Of a stretch of DNA of 64,000 bases, positions 45,476-56,447 are shown one piece after another (the stretch's first letter is position 1; every line of letters begins with the position of its first letter). The stretch comes from Hericium rajendrae (taxonomy: Eukaryota > Basidiomycota > Agaricomycetes > Russulales > Hericiaceae). Made by a program: the position numbers and the translations under genes. The notes beneath the pieces are model-generated. The model worked only from the letters and a program-made list of their open reading frames with translations. It ran no database searches and had not been told where the DNA came from. Where the stretch lies: NCBI GenBank assembly GCA_033439255.1, contig CM065890.1:1240001-1304000 (forward strand), in the 5' to 3' direction.

Positions 45476-46378
45476 TCGAGGATAAGGCGAAGTGCTGAGA
45501 CGTACAGCCTGGTGGCATTTAAGGTTGGAATGGAGTGTCCCGCCTGGCTGGTTCGCATCTCGACATGCTGGAAAATGGGTAGAATAAATCTATGTACAAT
45601 ATGATCTTATGCGGAGGACTGGAGCAATAGAAAGAAAATGCCTATGCGCGAATGACGAGCTTTCCGAGACTAATTAAATAAAAGTAGTCAAAATTGAACG
45701 CCTATGCTCTGCCAATAGTGCTCTAAGAGAGAGACAAAGAGAGATGAGCATGGTGAGTTGGAATTTTGAACCGATCGAGGAGGCTCTGAGAAGATCCCAG
45801 TGGGAGATCGATCCAGTACGATGCGCGCGCGACGCGACGCGTTTGTTTGTGCGTATTGCCGGCAGACTCGGTTTCATCCACGCAATCATTCCGAAGCCTG
45901 TACATCCTTTCCAGCATCTTCAGATTTTTGACTCATGCTGTCACTTGAGCGGTTTCACTATTTACTACCTGGTCTGTATGCATTCGCCTTCGATCTTAGA
46001 TTCCATTGACAAGCACTTATCTGCCCGTCGCTTTGATACAAGCTCTTGCCGTTCCATGGGGTCCTACTTGCACTCCCATATCAACGACAATATGACAAGG
46101 TGAGCACTGCAGACTAGCTCCGTTGCGGATGATCATAATCCACAATGAATTAGGCTCTATGTAGGTCCGTATACCCGCCACGCTGTTGTGTATCCCTCAT
46201 TTGGCCGAAAACAACGTTCCGTGGCGCCACCATCCCGTCTGGACAACAAAGCGTGAAGCATTGGCCATATAATAATGCCATAAGTAGAACACTAGAACAG
46301 TCGCTGTTCCATTCAGCTGATTTCTCTCCTTTAGACCTTTTCCAATTTGACAGCGACCCGATCATCTCTAGTTCTCGA
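45476..46378. other. intergenic with upstream region of P3
   Basis: This contains motif copy 2 and the TATA-like block of P3. No gene seen; some frames near 45744-46103 look fairly open but have no family likeness. Confidence 0.45.
45834..45851 (+). promoter_or_regulatory. shared upstream motif, copy 2 (before P3)
   Basis: GCGACGCGTTTGTTTGTG, identical over 18 bases to copy 1 and 545 bases before the P3 ATG. Confidence 0.5.
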
Positions 46379-47245
46379 ATGTATTCACAGCGCCAGGGCA
46401 GCATGTACCCACCCAACCCAGCATCGACAGTTCCGCAGACCTTCGTGTATGTACCAGCCGCACTTCCGCCTCCCCCATTGTCCTATGTATACCCACAAAC
46501 CTCGGCGCCGCAACCTGGCATATACCCATATCTGCCATCCTCTCAATCGCAACCCAGCACATTTTCATACCAGAACTCATCTGTGGTGTACACCAGTACA
46601 TTTAGCATCACAAACCAGTCCATGTCTGGATCGCAGTCAAACGCATCCACCTACCAACGCCCGCCTCGATCTCTGCCCACACTCAACACGCAGAGCGTCG
46701 TATGGGTCCAACCGCCTCCGCCAACAATGCCCTGAGCGCCTCATCATCTTGCCCCTCCTGTGTGAATGCACCTGTTGCAAACACACACGTACCTCCTCGT
46801 CTGCAGCCACCTCCGCTGCCGGGTTTCCTGTCCCCAGCCTTCCGATCATCTGGATTGCTCACAAATCTTTCGATCTCATCTGCTTCTGCGGCGCCTATGA
46901 GGTCTCATGCATTCCCGGATATGACCCTGACATGTTCTGGCCCAATCTTGACAGGATGTGGCCCCTCGGCTCATTCACAGCGAGCGCCGCTACCGCTACC
47001 CAGCCTCATCATTTAAGGCTTGCCAGCCTCCCTCGGACGCCATGCTCTATATCTGCTACAGCTGCTGGAGATGCCGATGCAGGTGGGTGATCCCCAATCC
47101 GACGCGCGCAGACGTGAATCGCCTGGGTCAAGCCTTGTCGGATGCGTGGGAGCGATGGATGACGTATTCGCCGTGGTCTTGGAAAGGGGCTGTATGGGAA
47201 TGGAATGGATGGGCGGATCATCGTTTGTTTACCTTCGTATTATGA
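46379..47245 (+). pseudogene. Pro/Ser-rich family member P3, frames interrupted
   Basis: The N-terminal frame (MYSQRQGSMYPPNPASTV) is Pro/Tyr/Ser-rich for 118 residues and stops in VQPPPPTMP. Downstream stretches in other frames are SCPSCVNAPVANTHVPPR, SCIPGYDPDMFWPNLDRM, MWPLGSF and LYICYSCWRCRCRWVIPN followed by PTRADVNRLGQALSDAW. The last two match P5 (WPLGSFPEDM; KCLICEFRWRRDVRSRDD...RLRAAVA) and P4 in order and spacing. At least two frame changes are needed, with no convincing introns, so the member is likely inactive. Confidence 0.55.
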
Positions 47246-48395
47246 CAGTCGGTCTAGTGTTCTGCATGAACGGTGAGGCACGCAAGCCGAGCTATGGCAG
47301 CAATGCAGTTCTCAGTCTCGATGGCGTCAATCCTTGTATTCAGTATTAATGAAGTCTATGCACGTATGCCTATTGTCAATATGAGCAGCTATGTATGTCA
47401 CATTATTTCAAGAGATTATGACTTGTCGCACTGGAAGCAACTCACGGATCAATTTGAGGGACTTAAGGCCAGGATATCCTATTGGTGCATGACTGAAAAC
47501 TAGTGAAAAGCTCATGAATTGATGAATAAACCTAGAAAGCGGTTTCTCTAAAATGAAATTGACTTATTGATGAAGTGATGAGCATGGGCCAGTGCCAGCT
47601 GTACGCTATAAGAGCTCGAAGACTTGGCACTGGCAGTTGGCAAGAGGGGAAAAGGAATCTACAGGTCTCCGAGATGACGCGACACATTTGTTTGCGCTTA
47701 TTTATCAGGCCTGGGATGGGAGCCTTCAAGCTTCAAGCTTCAAAGCTTCCAGTCATTGTCAACGTCGTCCGTGTCGAATGGTCAAATTGACAGCCTGGTC
47801 ATGACCGCTGCCATGAGCAGCGATATAGACGTCCCATGCAGAAGTTATCCTGATTTCATGTTTTGGAGCCGTACACCATCTTACCTTTCTGCTCGTGATC
47901 CGTGACATCCGTCTGTTTCCTCGATCTTGCTGTCATCTTTCTTCGACATTGAGGACCCTGTTGGGCGCGATCAAGTTCATTCAGCTCGGGAACGTTCAAT
48001 AAAAAAAACCGAATATGTCAGTTTTTTTTTAAAGGATTTTGCGATTTGCTGAGCAATTCTCCATGTTTGTTAGTGCGGCCTTCGCTTTCGCCGGAAAGTC
48101 ACTCCTAAGCACTGCTCAAGCCAATCATCTCATCGTTCCTAATTTCGGTGGCCACATTGCCACATCCCAATTTATTATAAGCCGTACGTGGACATATCGG
48201 CTCGATCGAGAACAATGTCCAGAGATCATCTGTGTGGCGCCATTGTCCACATCTGAGAGTCAAAGCGTAAAGCTTTGGCCGTTCAACGCTGCTATAAGTA
48301 CTTGTACTTCCGAGCTATGTTATCTGACCGATTTCACGCCGCCTGCAGACCATTCTCAAATCGACTTTGTGCCCCACTCGCCCACCGCCCCGCGA
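47246..48395. other. intergenic with upstream region of P4
   Basis: It contains motif copy 3 and the block shared with P3 (GGCGCCA..., AAAGCGTAAAGC, TATAAGTA). A short A-run and T-run pair lies at 48001-48034. No gene seen. Confidence 0.45.
47679..47696 (+). promoter_or_regulatory. shared upstream motif, copy 3 (before P4)
   Basis: GCGACACATTTGTTTGCG, 717 bases before the P4 ATG. It differs from copies 1 and 2 by a few bases; downstream TTATCAGGCCTGG resembles TTATCCGGCCTGG after copy 4. Confidence 0.45.
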
Positions 48396-49014
48396 ATGTC
48401 ATCCCGGCGCCCATACCGGTCACCCAGCCTAGCATCCACTAGCACGTCGTTAACCTCGTTATCGAATTACTCGTTTCCATCACCAAACTCCTCGTGTACA
48501 TCTGTACCATCTGTCGCGGACAGCTCGTACTTTGCTCCTTCAGTGAGGGTGCCTTCCTCGAGGATGTCATCCTCTCAATCATCCATGGGGATCAATCGTT
48601 TTCCCTGGAAGGGCCCGCACGTCCGCCTCAAGCCCTTTTCATTCACCCACTGGCAACACCTGGCTCACAGATGCCCACGACCATAACAGTGCTTCCGTCT
48701 CAAGCACCGCTTACCGAGATGCGGGGCCTGTCTGAGCTGAGGATGACGGAAGAGCCTGCCATTTCATTTGTTCCTGCGACTCCGAACAGTTCCATTGCGG
48801 CATTCGCATGATCGGCTGGCCATACGGCTCGTTTCAAGGCGAGCCTGTTCCCGCTGCAAACACGGGCTTGGTAGTGCACCCGCCCTCACCGCCCTTGGTG
48901 CTCAGGTGCATAAATTGCTATCGTCAATGGCTGCTGCCCACGCCGACTTCGCGGGAACGTGCAAATGAGCTGCAGAGAGCGTGGATTAACTCCGTGAAAT
49001 GGAGGCTGCATTGA
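48396..49014 (+). pseudogene. Pro/Ser-rich family member P4, frames interrupted
   Basis: MSSRRPYRSPSLASTSTSLT opens a Ser-rich frame, which gives way to a second frame (PPQALFIHPLATPGSQMP, EEPAISFVPATPNSS) and a third with WPYGSFQGEP, then LRCINCYRQWLLPTPTSRER and NELQRAWINSVKWRLH. The third frame equals the C-terminal domain of P5 (WPLGSF, CxxC followed by Trp, then a helix with Arg-x-Arg pattern). Two frame changes are needed, so I call it a broken copy of a host gene. The stop at 49012-49014 ends the domain at the expected place. Confidence 0.55.
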
Positions 49015-49571
49015 ATGGGGTTGCTATGGCATGGTGGAGATGGCCCAGGTTTTGTATACTGTCCCGTGATGTATAAGACTTCTTGTTCTCTGACCTCGTT
49101 GCGACAGTTATAGCCGAATTGCAATTGTACGGGCCGCCTCATCAGGTTAATAATCATCTCTTGTCCACCATCCTTTCTTGTGCAAATGTCAAATTGAAGG
49201 TCTGAGTAATAAGTACTACCCTGGGCCTCCGTTAGGTGGCAGCATATTAGCAGCCGTAGTATAAATCGTATTCAGGTGTCAATCTAAAAAGAAGCACGGA
49301 TATCATGTCCACAGCGATACCTCACATCCGGGAGAAATTGAAAGTCCCGACAAGTGAGGGAGCAGTAAATCGGCGGAATGGCGCGGACACTCGACGGACT
49401 GGCATCAGGGTCTCCGTCATGGGCTGTGACACGTATCAGTAAGAACCATTCAGATGGTGGGAACGGTTCGCTAACCAGTTTGCGCATTCCTCCTAGCTGA
49501 AATAAAGGGTTATGTGAGTTGCAGAAGAGACTAGAGCACACGAAGGAAATTCTACCTGAGGGATCTGAGGG
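49015..49571. other. intergenic, P4 and metacaspase 3' sides
   Basis: A convergent 3' region about 560 bases long. No gene or repeat noted. Confidence 0.45.
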
Positions 49572-51309
49572 TCAAAATGATAGAAGGGATGTTGTTTCAA
49601 CTTTTGAAGCCTTTTCCGCTGAAATTCCCATTTTTATTCTCTTTTCCAGCTCTTTTCGGAACTCCAGATGTCGTTCATGTGTAGTAGTCCAGAAATTGTG
49701 CCTATCGGAAGAAATATTCAATAGCCGTCGGTTAAGAAGAAGCAATGTTTAGAAAGCAAACCTGAGTTTCTGCATCAGGCACTCGAGAGTCATCGCCAGG
49801 TCGTCCTCTTCAAGTCCGTCAGTCACCAAGTGTGGTTCAAATTTCGTAGGACTACCTAAAATAGAAATCAACACCTGAGGACGATATGTTACTCGGCAGT
49901 CAGAGAAAGTATCGGAGCAGAACTCACTGCCGTCATAGCGGCTCCTTGATGGAGCCTGTCCTCCCATGTTAGCTGGCGATCCAGGCAGGCAGAAAGCGAT
50001 ACCTGTGAAATTCATGTCAGATCTACAATGGCTTAATTCATTCGTATCTCGATGGCTCACCACAACAGCTCCGTTATGCGGTGCAAGCTGACACTTCTCA
50101 CCACACGTGAACAGATGCTTTGCCCTACGGGGCTTCTGCTTGGTCGCTACCCCCGAAAACCGAACGGCGGCCATCACCTTGTATTTCATGGATGCATAGC
50201 TCGATTTCGCATTCTGCCATGTGCGCGTTGGGAACAATCGGAGGTGCGCAGCGGGTTGAGATGCCTCCTTTCGAAACTTCAGATGCTCGCTAACTTCGTC
50301 CAACGCGCTCTTCCTGGCTTTACGGAAGTCCATCTTGGCTTTAGACTAAAGTCAATCTACTCGTGAATATGGTAGGATGGGGACACACGTTCAGACGAAA
50401 CTCGTGGCGGCAAGTGGCACTTGTCGTGAGGCAAGTCAAGCATAGTTCCGGAATGACAGGCGTCCAAAATTGCCTGTGTCGATCAGATTCAGGCCCGTTG
50501 GCACGAAGAAGGAGGGGAACACGTACCGTAAGCCGACTATCGCTTGGAAGAGGGTCCACCATTTTTTTGTGAATATCCTAGTGCAAAAGTTAGTACAGAA
50601 GCATATAAAGAGAAGATGACGCACGTCATCGATAAGCCCAAGAAAATCGCAGCCAATCAAGACTTGTAGAAAGAGAGTGAGCACTGCATATTTTACAGAT
50701 GATGATGGGCAGCTGGCCGTACCTTCATCTTTTCCGTCTTCTTCGTTCGGGTCATCCTTTGCTTCTCGCTGGCCACAATGCCCCGAGACTATGGAGGTGA
50801 GATGTCGATGGGAGTATGGACATTTTCAATGAAATTATTCACAGTGAAAGATGAAGAAGTCGTGCGGCAAAGCGTCGTGCACGAATACTTCGATCTGCTT
50901 GACCTAAAGTCGGTTTTGCATGGTGAGTATGTGATGGGAAGTCGAGATTATCGGAAGATTTGCAACAAACTAACGATGTTATCACGCGTCGGCCACAAGT
51001 CGGTGCTGAACATTTTCTTGTCGTCATCGGTCATCACAACGATCTCATGCTCCTCAAAGTTGTAACTTTCTAGACGAACATCGCATAAGATCATGATATG
51101 TGCATGGCTATCGGAGACTCACTAATAAGAAGCTGCCTCATCATCCTAATGTCATTCGGAGGGCCTTCGAGTGGCGGATAATTATCATGTTTTTCCCATT
51201 GGTAACTAATGCCGATAAGAAGTGCCTTTCGACGACCTTCCCAAGGCAGTGGCGGCCGATTGGAGAAAGGGTTCAAGTCTTTAAGTCGGATAGACTTAGT
51301 TGGGACCAT
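49572..51309 (-). CDS. type I metacaspase-like caspase-fold protease
   Basis: A cysteine protease of the caspase clan, metacaspase type, expected to cleave after Arg or Lys in stress and cell-death pathways. Exon 1 gives MVPTKSIRLKDLNPFSNRPP and GRRKALLIGISYQWEKHDNY, LEGPPNDIRMMRQLLI. Later exons read YNFEEHEIVVMTDDD, PTRDNI, FFIFHFSGHCGQREAKDDP (catalytic His), AILDACHSGTMLDLPH (catalytic Cys), a long insert with KARKSALDEVSEHLKFRKEA and VVSLSACLDRQLTWEDRLH, ending in ETTSLLSF. About nine exons join in frame; the small stretch after DLPHDKCHLP is the least certain. The His motif is HCGQ where HGGQ is usual. There is no N-terminal Zn finger and almost no prodomain. It sits inside the Pro-rich gene array, on the other strand. 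Confidence 0.85.
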
Positions 51310-51889
51310 GGCAGGACAGAGACCTTGAGTACCTGACTGTCCTTTATAGCATATGCGAATCTGCTGTGCTTCTTATTGACGATGAGATGTATGCGAACGC
51401 GCATGGAAGGCTGACTCGGATTGTATACATCAGCGGTGAAGGCCCCACATTCGGAATTGGAATCCGCACTTGCTTGATTGACGCACAGAGGCTTTGCGTT
51501 CGGCGTTCCGACGAGAAACGAAATAGTCCATCCATCGCCTTATAATAGAGACGATTCCCAGCACATGACGCATACGCGCCGACCAGAATCTCACAAGACA
51601 TCTCGTGGACGCTCTGAGGATGCAGATAATTCCTATCGGAGAGCGAGTCAGCTTAATTTTGTTACAAAGTTGCTGTTTGCGAGCTGTCGTATCAAGACAC
51701 GAAGAAGCGGCCTGGATATCAATCAATCTGATCTCACTTGGATGGATTGCGCGCGGACTCACATCATGATGTCGGGTTTCATGCGTTCGAAGCGGTCCAG
51801 CAGTGGCCCGGTCAGTGAGTATCTTTAGCATGACTAGAAGGGGTCAAAAAGACCATCAAGCGTAGCTTCTCGACGTGCATAGCTCACTC
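51310..51889. other. intergenic, no gene supported
   Basis: Promoter region of the metacaspase gene and the left flank of a duplicated segment. A plus-strand frame at 51478-51828 has no recognisable content. Confidence 0.4.
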
Positions 51890-52636
51890 AGTTTGACATT
51901 GTTCATCACACCGCAAGGTCGATGTCTAGACAAGTACATGCGTATGAGCGGATGAATATGGCCACAATGTGCGCAGGCACTGAACTGGGTTATATGGTCC
52001 TTTCTGTGGCCGTACGTTGCATTCTCGGTACACAGGAGGACAAGATATTCTTGAAGGCTGACGTGACCTGGGGACACAGCGTAGTGAAAAGGTTAAAGAA
52101 ATGACCGCACAGCCATTCGCAGCGTACGCTCCATTAGCAGGGCCACTCATCATGTAGTGCAGGCGGACCAGACGACTCACGATTGCCGACGAAGTGACTG
52201 TTTTGCAACCGCTCGAATGTCCAGAATACCAGTAGTCGTTGCCACTCATTCGTTATCTGTGCTTGCTATGAGGGCAGGCGAACAGGAAGTACAAGGCCAC
52301 GACGTCGCAGATCGTCATTACCTGGCCCATCGTTTTTGTTTGGGGTGTCATCTGGATGTGTGCAACCATCTGTGATACGAAGCCTCTCATCGGTCTTCCG
52401 GTCAGGTCTCACCAGCACCTAATCAGTGCCCCAGTCATACAAGACGGATGTCTTATCTCGCTCTCTTTTTTGAAGTCAGTGTCAATCCTGATTCCTTACC
52501 TCGGAGACGATAGATGGCGGACTTTTATGTTACATTCCAAACAGCTTTTGGTCCTGATGTCGATGTCGACGATCGCTCCGAAGACGACGGAATGGCCTCA
52601 ATGAACCTTGAGATGGAGGAAGCTGGGGAAATCTGA
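51890..52636 (+). pseudogene. duplicated gene fragment A, family not recognised
   Basis: DNA here is similar to the minus strand of 59189-60184. Shared stretches include a TTCATC...CGCAAGGTCGATGTC...AC block (51900-51926 versus 60155-60184), the run around GGAAGTACAAGGCCACGACGTC (52287; fragment B on minus: agaagtacaagaccacaacgtc) and TGTGCAACCATCTGTGATACGAAGC (52359; B: tgtgcagcccgtcagttataagaagc). Coding traces are LFITPQGRCLDKYM, CVQPSVIRSLSSVF and an acidic end after MADFYVTFQTAFG (DVDVDDRSEDD...EMEEAGEI). Stops break the frame if it is read as one exon, so it is either spliced or decayed. An opposite-strand frame starting MPPKKRKASQ (52922 downwards) overlaps it and is not accepted. Confidence 0.4.
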
Positions 52637-53394
52637 GCGCTGAAGAGCGCAACACAGCCGGCGCTAGAACAGTTGACCGAAAAACATCCGAAAGCAAAAT
52701 ATAGGACAGCAGCGACGTACTCGGATAGCGAAATGCGATGGGCGAGCTCCACTGATGCAGTATCAGAAGGACCGCTGTTCGATTGCCATCGCCGGTGGCT
52801 CGGATTGGGCTCGGACGTTGTCGACGGAATAGAGGAATGTTCAGCTGTCGACTGCGCGACCCTGCGCCGGAAGGAAGCTGGGCGCCCTGCGCCTGGCTGG
52901 CCTTGCGCTTTTTCGGGGGCATGTCAACTGTCAATAAGTCTCGTCGGGTAGGCCAAGTCTGACAAAAGACGGAGAGGCAGCACTTATAAGTATATAAGTT
53001 CCCATAGCCCTTCGGACCCACTGACTGAGGCCACAATCCATGTCATCCCGCCACCGAACGTCCTGATTCTCCGATAGAGCCCTCACCTGCTCATTGTCTT
53101 CTAAGAATCCTCTGATAAGTAAGTAATGAAGGAAGGGGAGAAGGAAGCATTTACTCACCTAGGCAGAATGTGGCCAGATACGGGGGCCTAATATGCCATG
53201 CTCGTCGAGTCGTTCATTCCCTGGCAAGCCCGGTTGTGAGAGGAAGTGAGGCGTTGTCCTGCAGAAATTTGTCGCTTCCGCCATATATTGTGGTTCTCCC
53301 CAAGAACCAGCCTAGTCGTTCGAGAAACAAGGACACGAGCACGGGCTCGAGCTCCGAGAGTCCTGCCGCCAAGCAATGATCGCAAGAGCAAGAC

Positions 53395-53412
53395 GCGACG
53401 CGTTTGTTTGCA
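53395..53412 (+). promoter_or_regulatory. shared upstream motif, copy 4 (before P5)
   Basis: GCGACGCGTTTGTTTGCA, 1076 bases before the P5 ATG, with the same GCGACGCGTTTGTTTG core as copies 1 and 2. Confidence 0.5.
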
Positions 53413-54371
53413 TCTGTTTATCCGGCCTGGACGAAAGGACTCCGGTCCCAATATCCGGTCTGTCTTCGTCCAAACGTTCAAATCATGGCCCAAGCACAGC
53501 GATAGCTAAAGTAGACATCTTAAAGATCATCTTATGGTGCTTCTTGTATTCTCACGATTAGGTGGCCACTATCTCACCGCCTTTTGTCCGTGCTCCATCG
53601 ACCTCTCCCCCAACTCTCCCTGGTCTCTTCGTCACTATCTTCCAGCAGCCTTCAACTTCGATGAAACTATGTGGATTGATCAAGGTTCTCGGTCTCGCTG
53701 CAGGTCTTCAAAGCTACATATGATCAGGAGCATGATCAGCCGCCGGTATACATCGCACTAGAGCCCCCGGTCTTTCCACTTGGGGACGTCCAGAAATCCC
53801 ATGTCACAGCTTTTCTTTTGGACCTGCGCATCTTGTCGTTGCTGAACAATACGCAGTGTTCCCCAATACAGTACGTATACCTGCGTTGCTGTTCTCGGAC
53901 GTTGCTTATACGTATCGTTTCGATACCGACCTGCACCCGTATCATCCTTTGTACAGATCCTGATCGCACCCTGACATCAAACCCGTCTCTCTCTCTTTTT
54001 TTGAATTACTGCGTGCGTGTTCACACATCTATCAAAAATTATGACGGCATTCTTGTATCCGCGAGGCATACCCTCGGAATGTGAAACATTCCTCGATAAG
54101 TGGCTAGCGCTTCTTGTTCTGTAACGAGCGCCGTGCTTGTGCCCGTCTATAGACTCTGAAAACACAGGGTTGTGGGTTGTTTCGCCATGTCCCAGATTAA
54201 TCCACCGGTCTACGTATAGGCACCACTGTGTCTACTCGAGAGCCGCCACAAATGGCACCAGGACGATTTTGGACAACGGACCGCGCCACATCGAAGAGCC
54301 CAACCACAAACCTGAGTACACTTCGGTAATACGTGTGGCGAACATCGAATTCAAAGCGCTAAAATGGCTCG

Positions 54372-54380
54372 TATATAAAG
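54372..54380 (+). promoter_or_regulatory. TATA box of P5
   Basis: TATATAAAG, 99 bases before the ATG, inside a block alike to that of P2. Three partly repeated CATTTTGAGTCCGA/CATCTTGAGTCCGA units lie between the box and the ATG. Confidence 0.65.
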
Positions 54381-54470
54381 ACCCGTTTCCTCTCAGCTTG
54401 TTCGTCCATCTTGAGTCCGACTTGTCCGCCCATTTTGAGTCCGAGCCATTTCTCCAAGGCTCATTATAAC

Positions 54471-55490
54471 ATGCATCCCTCATCCGGAGGTCAAGTCTAT
54501 TCACCCGGTCGAGCTGCTTTTAATCAAGTCCCTTCGCCCTATGTACCTCCAACCCCCCTTTCCGAAGGACGCCCTACTTCCCATTCATATGTCCCATCTC
54601 CTGTGCTGGATCAAATTCACCTCTCCCAGCCCCAGTCCCCACGCTCACAAATTGGGGATTCCTACCTGGTCATGTCCCCGTCGCGGTCTGTGGCTCGAGG
54701 CGCTCCCTCGCGAGGTGTATCTTCTAACCTGTTTCCGGCGTCCCCATCTAACGCCATATCAGCTGCATATCCGGCACAGGACATGGTGCCGCAAGCCGCG
54801 CTGGCCGACGTCGGGTCCTCAGGTCAGCCCTCACAGGCAGCACTCCCTCGCCATAACTCAGTATACAACGAGCAGGCCCCTGTGCCACAGTCCGTACATG
54901 TGCCTTCGCCAATGTCTCCCCATTTCGGGCTGCCTGAGAATGCCCAGCAGAGCGGTGCACCCCCTGCCTATACACACCCATCTGCGCATATGTCTGCGCC
55001 TTCTGCGCCTTCTGTTCGAACGCGATCAGTGCCCGTCGCGCAGGCCTCTCTGCTCCCACCTTCCCAAGCACACCCGCAGAGCAGTGTACCACCCGCATCG
55101 ACTGCCAAACCACATCGAAGCGCCTCAAAACATGCGCATCAGCCTCCTGCTGCCTCCGCGCAAGGTGATAACCCCTTCAAATTCAAATGTCTATACCCAG
55201 GATGCCGCTCCATTGCCGTCGATCCCTACTGGTCCCCGTGGCAGGTCGACTACTATTGGCCGCTCGGTTCATTCCCCGAGGACATGACCGTAACCTGCGC
55301 GGGGCGCAAGAAACCCGTCGAGTACAAGTGCTTGATATGTGAATTTAGGTGGAGACGAGATGTGAGGTCGCGTGACGACGCGACTAGGCTGCGTGCCGCG
55401 GTTGCAGAGTCTGTGACGGTGCGACCAACGACTCAAATCAATTCGATGGATAACGTGACTGTCCTTGGAAAGTGGTGGGCGGATGATTAA
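54471..55490 (+). CDS. Pro/Ser-rich protein P5 with C-terminal Cys/Trp domain
   Basis: A single-exon, 339-residue protein and the only intact member of the array. It begins MHPSSGGQVYSPGRAAFNQV; residues 1-235 are Pro/Ser/Ala/Gln-rich and look disordered. The last 100 residues form a compact region: FKFKCLYPGCRS, DPYWSPWQVDYYWPLGSFPE, TVTCAGRKKPVEYKCLICEF and RWRRDVRSRDDATRLRAAVA, ending in VLGKWWADD. Cys pairs CLYPGC and CLIC could bind a metal, but this is inference. P3 and P4 keep pieces of this domain (WPxGSF, CxxC-W, Arg-rich helix). No secretion signal or membrane helix. I do not recognise the family; a nuclear or cytosolic regulatory role would suit the layout. Confidence 0.75.
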   Translation: MHPSSGGQVYSPGRAAFNQVPSPYVPPTPLSEGRPTSHSYVPSPVLDQIHLSQPQSPRSQIGDSYLVMSPSRSVARGAPSRGVSSNLFPASPSNAISAAYPAQDMVPQAALADVGSSGQPSQAALPRHNSVYNEQAPVPQSVHVPSPMSPHFGLPENAQQSGAPPAYTHPSAHMSAPSAPSVRTRSVPVAQASLLPPSQAHPQSSVPPASTAKPHRSASKHAHQPPAASAQGDNPFKFKCLYPGCRSIAVDPYWSPWQVDYYWPLGSFPEDMTVTCAGRKKPVEYKCLICEFRWRRDVRSRDDATRLRAAVAESVTVRPTTQINSMDNVTVLGKWWADD

Positions 55491-56447
55491 GTCAGACTGG
55501 TCCGGGAGAGTGATGCCGAGAGCCATGCCTAGGACGTCAAATCCAAGCCAGCGTATGCGAAGTATATGTAAAAAGGACTAAGGAAATCAATTTTTTCTGC
55601 CCATGATATCACGATTGATTCTACCACAAGCCCCGTCTCTCCTTGTGTAAGTACTAAAGCTGGGCAGCAGTAGTAGTTGGGTCTCCCCACGCGTCAGCCC
55701 GACGCATGCTCTTCGGCCGTCCCTCCCACGCACCACATATGACGCCGATACATTGGTCAAGGTCCAGTTCGCAATCACCAACTTGAATTTAACGAGTATG
55801 TGCTGAATCTGTCATATGTATGCGTTATGTATGAATAAATGTGAATACCTGTATACGAAGGGGTATAACACGCAAGCACGGCGCAAAGGAAGCCGAGCCA
55901 AGTAGTCTACGAGGAAGGATGAAATCGATAAGTCGGAAGAATGTAATCGTATTGCACGGAACAAATAAGTAATGATGTATGTATGTATGTATCTACGTAT
56001 GCACCGCTCCACCACCCTTCCTCGAGCAAGCAGCACGTCAGTCAAATTACGCATCAACTCAAAACAGAATGCAACGGAACTCAGAACAGTATGCAACGAA
56101 GCGAATAAACAGCAAAAGCACGAAACGGGTGATAGACAGCATCGCAGGACGTGAGAGCGCACATACATGCAACGGGAGACGGAGGGTGGTACATGCAGGG
56201 TATTATGGTACGGTATGGTATGTATGCGTGCGGCGCCGGGCCGCTGATATGGGGATGGAACGTGGGTGGGTGAGTCCGTGGGCGGGCGGGCTCGAATGTA
56301 GTGCATGTATGCGTCCGTGCGGATGCTTTTGGGGTTCAGAAACGGATGGGGGTTACGACTAACGCAACGAAAGAACACAACGGGTGAATGCCCGCGACGC
56401 GAGAGGCTATATGCGCGGCGCACCTTCACGTCGGAAACCGAGTCAGC
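55491..56447. other. convergent 3' region, no gene accepted
   Basis: An open minus-strand frame at 55812-56429 is Cys/Arg/Tyr-rich and has a simple (GTAT)n repeat near 55977-55991; it reads like 3' UTR of the minus-strand gene and not like protein. Confidence 0.5.

Larger units (their letters stand above)
52637..54470. other. intergenic with upstream region of P5
   Basis: Contains motif copy 4 and the conserved promoter block of P5. Also a minus-strand Lys-rich frame (MPPKKRKASQAQGAQLPSG, 52922 downwards) that I leave out, since it has no family likeness and its good part is short. Confidence 0.45.

Noticed and set aside
52530-53036. A 168-codon minus-strand frame with MPPKKRKASQ inside
   Set aside because: Only a short Lys-rich stretch looks natural; it overlaps duplicated fragment A on the other strand and has no family match.
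55812-56429. A 205-codon minus-strand open frame
   Set aside because: Composition (Cys/Arg/Tyr/His-rich with simple repeats) is unlike a protein and it lies in the 3' flank of the minus-strand gene at 56448-57271.
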